This document shows, in pieces, positions 5,314-7,311 of a stretch of 7,311 bases of DNA. Source of the DNA: Neptunomonas sp. (GTDB lineage: Bacteria; Pseudomonadota; Gammaproteobacteria; Pseudomonadales; Balneatricaceae); NCBI GenBank assembly GCA_004195305.1, contig SDWN01000719.1, positions 1-7,311 on the forward strand, read 5' to 3'. The number at the start of each line of letters is the position of its first letter. The stretch's first letter is position 1. Both the position numbers and the translations under genes were made by a program. The notes below the pieces were generated by a model, which was not told where the DNA came from, did no database searches, and saw only the letters and a list, made by a program, of their open reading frames with translations.

Positions 5314-5793
5314 ATGAGCATTGCAACTCGAATGGGTGCTTATCTGGATGCCCAAAACATCAGATACGACATCGTCAACCATACCCATTCAAACAGTTCG
5401 CTAGGAACGGCCATCGCGGCGCATATCTCGCCGCGAAGCATCGCCAAAGCCGTGGTACTCGAAGACCATGAAGGTCACCACCTGATGGCAGTACTACCCG
5501 CCAACCACAAGATCAACCTGGAAAAACTGCGAGGACAACTGGAAATAGACTTGCGCCTTGTCAATGAAAAGCAGGTCTACAAGATGTTCAGCGATTGTGA
5601 TCCGGGGGCGATACCGGCGCTGGGCCAAGCGTACAACATGAACTCGATCTATGATGAGGTGCTGGACGGCCTAGGCGATGTCTACCTGGAAGCGGGTGAT
5701 CACGAAACTCTGGTTCACCTGACTAACGAGCAGTTTGGGAAATTGATGAAAGATACCAAACACTCCCGATTCAGCGGCGAGGTGCTGCACTAG
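5314..5793 (+). CDS. YbaK/ProX-type aminoacyl-tRNA deacylase
   Basis: This is a 159-residue single-domain protein of the YbaK/prolyl-tRNA-editing family, which hydrolyses mischarged aminoacyl-tRNAs (for example Ala- or Cys-tRNA) in the cytoplasm. Family marks are the N-terminal MSIATRMGAYLDAQNIRYDI, HTHSNSS (23-29), the conserved Lys45 in RSIAKAVVLED, needed for activity in relatives, LPANHKI (61-67) and the substrate-pocket loop DCDPGAIPALG (94-104). EAGDHETLVHL (126-136) is typical of the stand-alone subgroup. The length is normal and the gene appears intact. GGAGG lies eight bases before the ATG. A TATACT (5273-5278) fits a -10 box but has no good -35. The preferred mischarged tRNA cannot be told from sequence alone. 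It stands alone, converging with the metal-resistance genes. Confidence 0.85.
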   Translation: MSIATRMGAYLDAQNIRYDIVNHTHSNSSLGTAIAAHISPRSIAKAVVLEDHEGHHLMAVLPANHKINLEKLRGQLEIDLRLVNEKQVYKMFSDCDPGAIPALGQAYNMNSIYDEVLDGLGDVYLEAGDHETLVHLTNEQFGKLMKDTKHSRFSGEVLH

Positions 5794-5871
5794 AAGCCTG
5801 TCGGACGCACCAGAGACAGAAGCCGTAGCCCCGGCAGATTTAGGACTCATGCATAGAGGGTTTCGCTCTGG

Positions 5872-6264
5872 CTATTTTAGCGGACTGAAGCGACCGGTTA
5901 CCTTCTTGACACCCTGCATCTGCAGATAAACGATCACTTTCATCCGTTTATCAACGCTGAAGTCACCTTGCCCGGCCATGATATTGGCCCCTTTGTGGCT
6001 CAGCGCTAATTTGTTTTTTTTCTTGTTGGCCAAGACCACCACGTTCACCACGGCATCGCGGGTATCCAGGGGTTGGTTATGGTCATCGCTGACGTACAGA
6101 GTCAGGGTTGAGCCCTCCACCACCAACTCCAGGTTGTAGGGGCTAACTTTAACGGCCTGACCGCCATACTGGCTGGCGGGTGCACTCTCCGCGCCATGGC
6201 CAAAGGCCAACGGGGTTAACAGCAACAGCAGACTACTCAATACCACTTTTTTAATTAACTTCAT
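5872..6264 (-). CDS. Small periplasmic protein of a heavy-metal RND efflux unit
   Basis: This 130-residue protein has a clear signal peptide (KLIKKVVLSSLLLLLTPLAF, cleavage before HGAES). The mature N-terminus begins with His-Gly-Ala-Glu, followed by a short linker (QYGGQAVKVSPYNLELVVEG) and a beta-rich domain (LTLYVSDDHNQPLDTRDA ... FSVDKRMKVIVYLQMQGVKK). Small proteins of this layout often follow CzcA/CusA-type permease genes. A periplasmic metal-handling or accessory role is inferred from that neighbourhood and is not proved. Apart from the N-terminal His/Glu and the YVSDDH loop, no classical metal motif such as CxxC or a Met-rich stretch is seen. The start at 6264 is chosen over 6288 because AAGAGA lies nine bases before it and the longer form would put eight polar residues before the signal peptide. 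It begins 38 bases after the permease stop and shares its operon. Confidence 0.75.
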   Translation of the reverse strand: MKLIKKVVLSSLLLLLTPLAFGHGAESAPASQYGGQAVKVSPYNLELVVEGSTLTLYVSDDHNQPLDTRDAVVNVVVLANKKKNKLALSHKGANIMAGQGDFSVDKRMKVIVYLQMQGVKKVTGRFSPLK

Positions 6265-6302
6265 CGTTAGTGTCTCTTTGTCATTCAACAGTTAGTCACA
6301 GA

Positions 6303-7311
6303 TCACCGGTTCGACTGCTGCGTATCGGATGTTTGCGTCGGTAACGCACGCTTATCAATCGACTCTCGTTCAAGTAAGTGCCGTAGCGGCTTTTCTCCCC
6401 ACAGATAAAACATCACCGGTGTCACCAGGGTATCCAGCAACGTAGCGCTGATCAGACCGCCGAAGATCACCACCGCCACCGGGTGTAAGATCTCCTTACC
6501 CGGCGCATCCGCGTGCAGCAATAACGGAGACAGCGCGAAAGCGGCCGCCGAGGCGGTCATCAGTACCGGCGTCAAACGCTCCAGGCTGCCCCGGATAATC
6601 ATCTGGCGGCCGAACTGCTCGCCTTCGTCGGACACCAGATGGATATAGTGGGAAACTTTCAGGATACCGTTGCGGGCACTGATACCGGCCAGCGTAATAA
6701 GACCGATCAGGCTTGCTACCGACAGCTCCGAACCACTGATCCACAACGCTGCCACGCTACCGATCAGCGCCATCGGGATACTACCCATGATGATCAGTGA
6801 CAGCACGGTGGACTGGTAACGGCTGTAGAGCAGCAGAAAGATCAGCGCCAGTGAGATCAGCGACAGCAGCGCGATCTGCCGGGTGGCCTCCTCTTGCGCC
6901 TGGAACTGCCCTTCTAAGCTGACGCTGTAGCCTTCCGGCGAGCTGACCGTACCGATTTCTCCACGGATCTGCTCGATAATCTGAGCCATATCAGAGCCAT
7001 ATCAGAGCCATCGGTATTGGCCGACACCACGATCCGGCGGCGGCCATTCTCGCGGCTGATCTGATTAGGCCCGACAGTGTCATGAATATCGGCCACCAAG
7101 CGTAACGGGATCGGTCCCCGGGGCGTTTCGATCTGCATCCGCTCCAGGCTCTCGGCGCTGCGGTCTTCGTCACTCAATCGCATCACCACATCAAAGCGTC
7201 GATTACCCTCGATCACCTGAGACACGCGCTCACCGTTAGCCAACATCGCCAAGGCGGTATTGACGCTGCCGGGCGTCAGTCCATACAGGCGCGCCTTATC
7301 GTAGTCGACAT
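6303..7311 (-). pseudogene. Heavy-metal RND efflux permease (CzcA/CusA family), C-terminal part, frameshifted and cut by window edge
   Basis: This is the inner-membrane pump of a tripartite system exporting metal cations with proton influx. At the window edge the frame reads VDYDKARLYGL and continues through ANGERVSQVIEGNRRFDVV, PIPLRLVADI and GPNQISRENGRRRIVVSANT, all standard periplasmic-porter blocks of this family. The expected DGSDMAQIIEQIRGEIG is interrupted: after DGSDMA the frame shifts and stops at 6914. The rest continues in another frame from 6989, with five membrane helices, ARNGILKVSHYIHL, RLTPVLMTA and GKEILHPVAVVIFGGLISAT, to a stop at 6303. The cause is an 11-bp tandem duplication at 6984-7005. 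With one copy removed the reading frame is perfect. The ATG at 6989 could at best give a non-functional 228-residue fragment. Metal specificity cannot be judged from this part. Confidence 0.85.
6984..7011. repeat. 11-bp tandem duplication breaking the RND gene
   Basis: AGCCATATCAG occurs twice head to tail (6984-6994 and 6995-7005), followed by the first six bases again (7006-7011). Because 11 is not a multiple of three, the second copy shifts the permease frame. The partial third copy shows that the ancestral sequence already had short direct repeats (AGCCAT flanking ATCAG), which explains slippage here. Confidence 0.9.

Noticed and set aside
4908..5471. Plus-strand frame of 187 codons overlapping the YbaK gene start
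   Set aside because: It is antisense to the protease fossil and runs into the real deacylase gene in another frame; its composition (many His, Pro, Arg) is that of a shadow frame.
5794..5871. Possible bidirectional terminator between the YbaK gene and the small periplasmic gene
   Set aside because: Only a 4-bp AGAG/CTCT stem and a direct repeat AGAAGCC are visible; no stem with a T-run on either strand.

Overview
The window most likely comes from a gammaproteobacterium. It encodes an HspQ/YccV-type protein, a tandem-SPOR envelope protein, a YbaK-type deacylase, a heavy-metal RND pump and a REP-associated tyrosine transposase (RAYT) remnant, a mix typical of that class. I cannot name the genus. 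The window reads as a worn accessory stretch: intact genes alternate with gene fossils and palindromic repeats. I saw no tRNA, rRNA, CRISPR array or intact mobile element.

Left region (1-3400): about 330 bases without a convincing gene hold two diverged copies of a REP-like palindromic repeat. Then, all on the minus strand and read from right to left, come an 81-aa protein of unknown function (2998-3243), a doubtful small membrane ORF (2699-2911), a signal-anchored protein of unknown function (2281-2661), an HspQ-like protein (1754-2083), a membrane-anchored alpha/beta hydrolase (789-1550) and a DUF2784 membrane protein (332-748). The gaps between them carry perfect palindromes (2130-2161, 2894-2948) and a pair of mutually exclusive stems (1612-1668). 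Only the hydrolase and DUF2784 genes are close enough (about 40 bases) to suggest co-transcription.

Middle region (3360-5310): the minus strand carries an open frame with no start codon (3364-3645). Directly upstream on that strand is the C-terminal fragment of a RAYT transposase (3646-3842), then a (GCAAA)4 repeat and a short palindrome. A plus-strand secreted protein with two SPOR domains follows (4126-4755) and ends in a small hairpin. Behind it, on the minus strand, lies a matrixin/metzincin metalloprotease fossil (4794-5149). Its zinc-binding motif HELGHTAGMGH and Met-turn segment are still readable, but it has a frameshift and in-frame stops.

Right region (5310-7311): a plus-strand YbaK/prolyl-tRNA-editing-type deacylase (5314-5793) faces a minus-strand metal-resistance unit. 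That unit consists of the C-terminal part of a CzcA/CusA-type RND permease (6303-7311, running off the window) and a small periplasmic protein 38 bases downstream (5872-6264). The permease frame is broken by an exact 11-bp tandem duplication (6984-7005). Removing one copy would restore the expected protein.

I found no convincing undescribed multi-gene system. The most informative signals are the two clearly datable gene inactivations (protease and RND pump) and the palindromic repeats around a RAYT remnant.
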